Assembly: GCA_030146745.1 (NCBI GenBank) | Contig: JASLBD010000450.1 | Coordinates: forward strand, 1-5,709 | DNA from: Allosphingosinicella sp. | GTDB lineage: Bacteria > Pseudomonadota > Alphaproteobacteria > Sphingomonadales > Sphingomonadaceae | Length of the DNA stretch: 5,709 nucleotides | Direction of reading: 5' to 3' | Part shown: piece by piece, positions 4,999-5,709 of the stretch | Numbering within the stretch: the first letter of the stretch is position 1 | Layout of the letters: every line of letters begins with the position of its first letter | Notes under the pieces: model-generated | Database searches by the model: none | Told to the model about the DNA's origin: nothing | Seen by the model: only the letters and a program-made list of their open reading frames with translations | Translations under genes and position numbers: made by a program

Positions 4999-5709
4999 AT
5001 GCGACTTTCCCGTTACTTCCTGCCGGTCATGAAGGAAACGCCTTCGGACGCCCAGATCGTCAGCCACCAGCTGATGCTCCGCGCCGGCCTCGTCCGCCAG
5101 ACCGCGGCCGGAATCTACGCCTGGCTCCCGCTCGGCCTCAAGGTGCTGAAGCGGATCGAGCGGATCGTCCGCGAGGAGCAGGACCGGGCCGGAGCCGTCG
5201 AATTGCTCATGCCCACCCTCCAGTCGGCCGACCTGTGGCGCCAGTCGGGCCGCTACGACGCCTACGGCCCGGAGATGCTCCGGATCCGCGACCGCCACGA
5301 CCGCGACATGCTCTACGGTCCGACCAACGAGGAGATGATCACCGCCCTCTTCCGCGACGGCGCTAAAAGCTACCGCGACCTGCCGCGGATCCTCTACCAC
5401 ATTCAGTGGAAGTTCCGGGACGAGATCCGACCCCGCTTCGGAGTGATGCGCGGCCGCGAGTTCCTGATGAAGGACGCCTACAGCTTCGACCTCGACGAGG
5501 AAGGCCTGAGGGCGAGCTACGAGGCCATGTTCGTCGCCTATCTGAGGACCTTCGCCCGCCTCGGCCTCACCGCCGTTCCGGTGAAGGCCCCGACCGGGCC
5601 GATCGGCGGCGACCTCAGCCACGAATTCCACATCCTCGCCGACACCGGCGAGAGCGCGCTCTTCTACGACGCCGCCATCGAGGACATTTCCCGAGACGAG
5701 CTGCTCGCT
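4999..5709 (+). CDS. proS: Prolyl-tRNA synthetase, N-terminal 237 residues (3' partial)
   Basis: ProRS charges tRNA-Pro with proline in the cytoplasm. The start ATG 4999 gives the canonical alphaproteobacterial N-terminus [20 protein letters not shown] and has AGAGG eight bases upstream. Class II catalytic core features follow: [20 protein letters not shown] and the motif 1 region with [13 protein letters not shown] (38-80), GPTNEE (107-112), and motif 2, [27 protein letters not shown] (137-163, with Arg140 and Glu142). [11 protein letters not shown] (200-210) follows. The form resembles the shorter alphaproteobacterial ProRS type, which lacks the large editing insertion of the E. coli type; the window ends too early to prove this absence. 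Frame is open to the last base, and roughly half the protein is outside. An in-frame ATG at 4945 exists but is not the family start. Divergent from the predicted ncRNA. Confidence 0.96.
   Translation, partial: MRLSRYFLPVMKETPSDAQIVSHQLMLRAGLVRQTAAGIYAWLPLGLKVLKRIERIVREEQDRAGAVELLMPTLQSADLWRQSGRYDAYGPEMLRIRDRHDRDMLYGPTNEEMITALFRDGAKSYRDLPRILYHIQWKFRDEIRPRFGVMRGREFLMKDAYSFDLDEEGLRASYEAMFVAYLRTFARLGLTAVPVKAPTGPIGGDLSHEFHILADTGESALFYDAAIEDISRDELLA

Overview
The window is very G+C-rich alphaproteobacterial chromosome, most probably from a sphingomonad (Sphingomonadales). The basis is the alphaproteobacterial type of ProRS, an IF-1 with TTG start, a DUF2939 protein, and a palindromic intergenic repeat of the kind common in sphingomonads. 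No tRNA, rRNA, CRISPR, integrase or transposase is visible. Genus is inference.

Layout, left to right. (1) Positions 2-1903 (+) hold the C-terminal 633 residues of pyruvate, phosphate dikinase (ppdK), cut by the left edge. (2) An 88-bp palindromic repeat (1905-1992) fills the gap between ppdK and a convergent minus-strand pair: a small unknown protein (1996-2223) and an IF-1-like gene (2269-2538), with a candidate promoter at 2678-2706. (3) Two further minus-strand genes follow: a 400-residue exported protein of unknown function (2735-3937) and a membrane-anchored DUF2939 protein (4103-4543). The 165-bp gap between them holds, on the plus strand, about 29 codons that read as RTX nonapeptide repeats, apparently a gene fossil. 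(4) The 455 bp from 4544 to 4998 have no conventional gene but are rich in structure: helically phased 10-bp repeats, a possible 24-codon arginine-rich sORF, a 12-bp direct repeat, a strong minus-strand intrinsic terminator (4701-4730) and, upstream of it, an RNA able to form a long wobble-containing rod (4752-4907). I read this as an unannotated minus-strand ncRNA or a terminating leader; 6S RNA is one candidate to test. (5) Positions 4999-5709 (+) are the first 237 codons of prolyl-tRNA synthetase (proS), divergent from the RNA and cut by the right edge.

The annotated functions are mostly core: central carbon metabolism (PPDK), translation (IF-1, ProRS) and two envelope-associated proteins of unknown role. 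They do not form one pathway. The candidates for something undescribed are the structured minus-strand RNA with the elements between it and the DUF2939 gene, the RTX fossil, and the IF-1 variant with its own leader.
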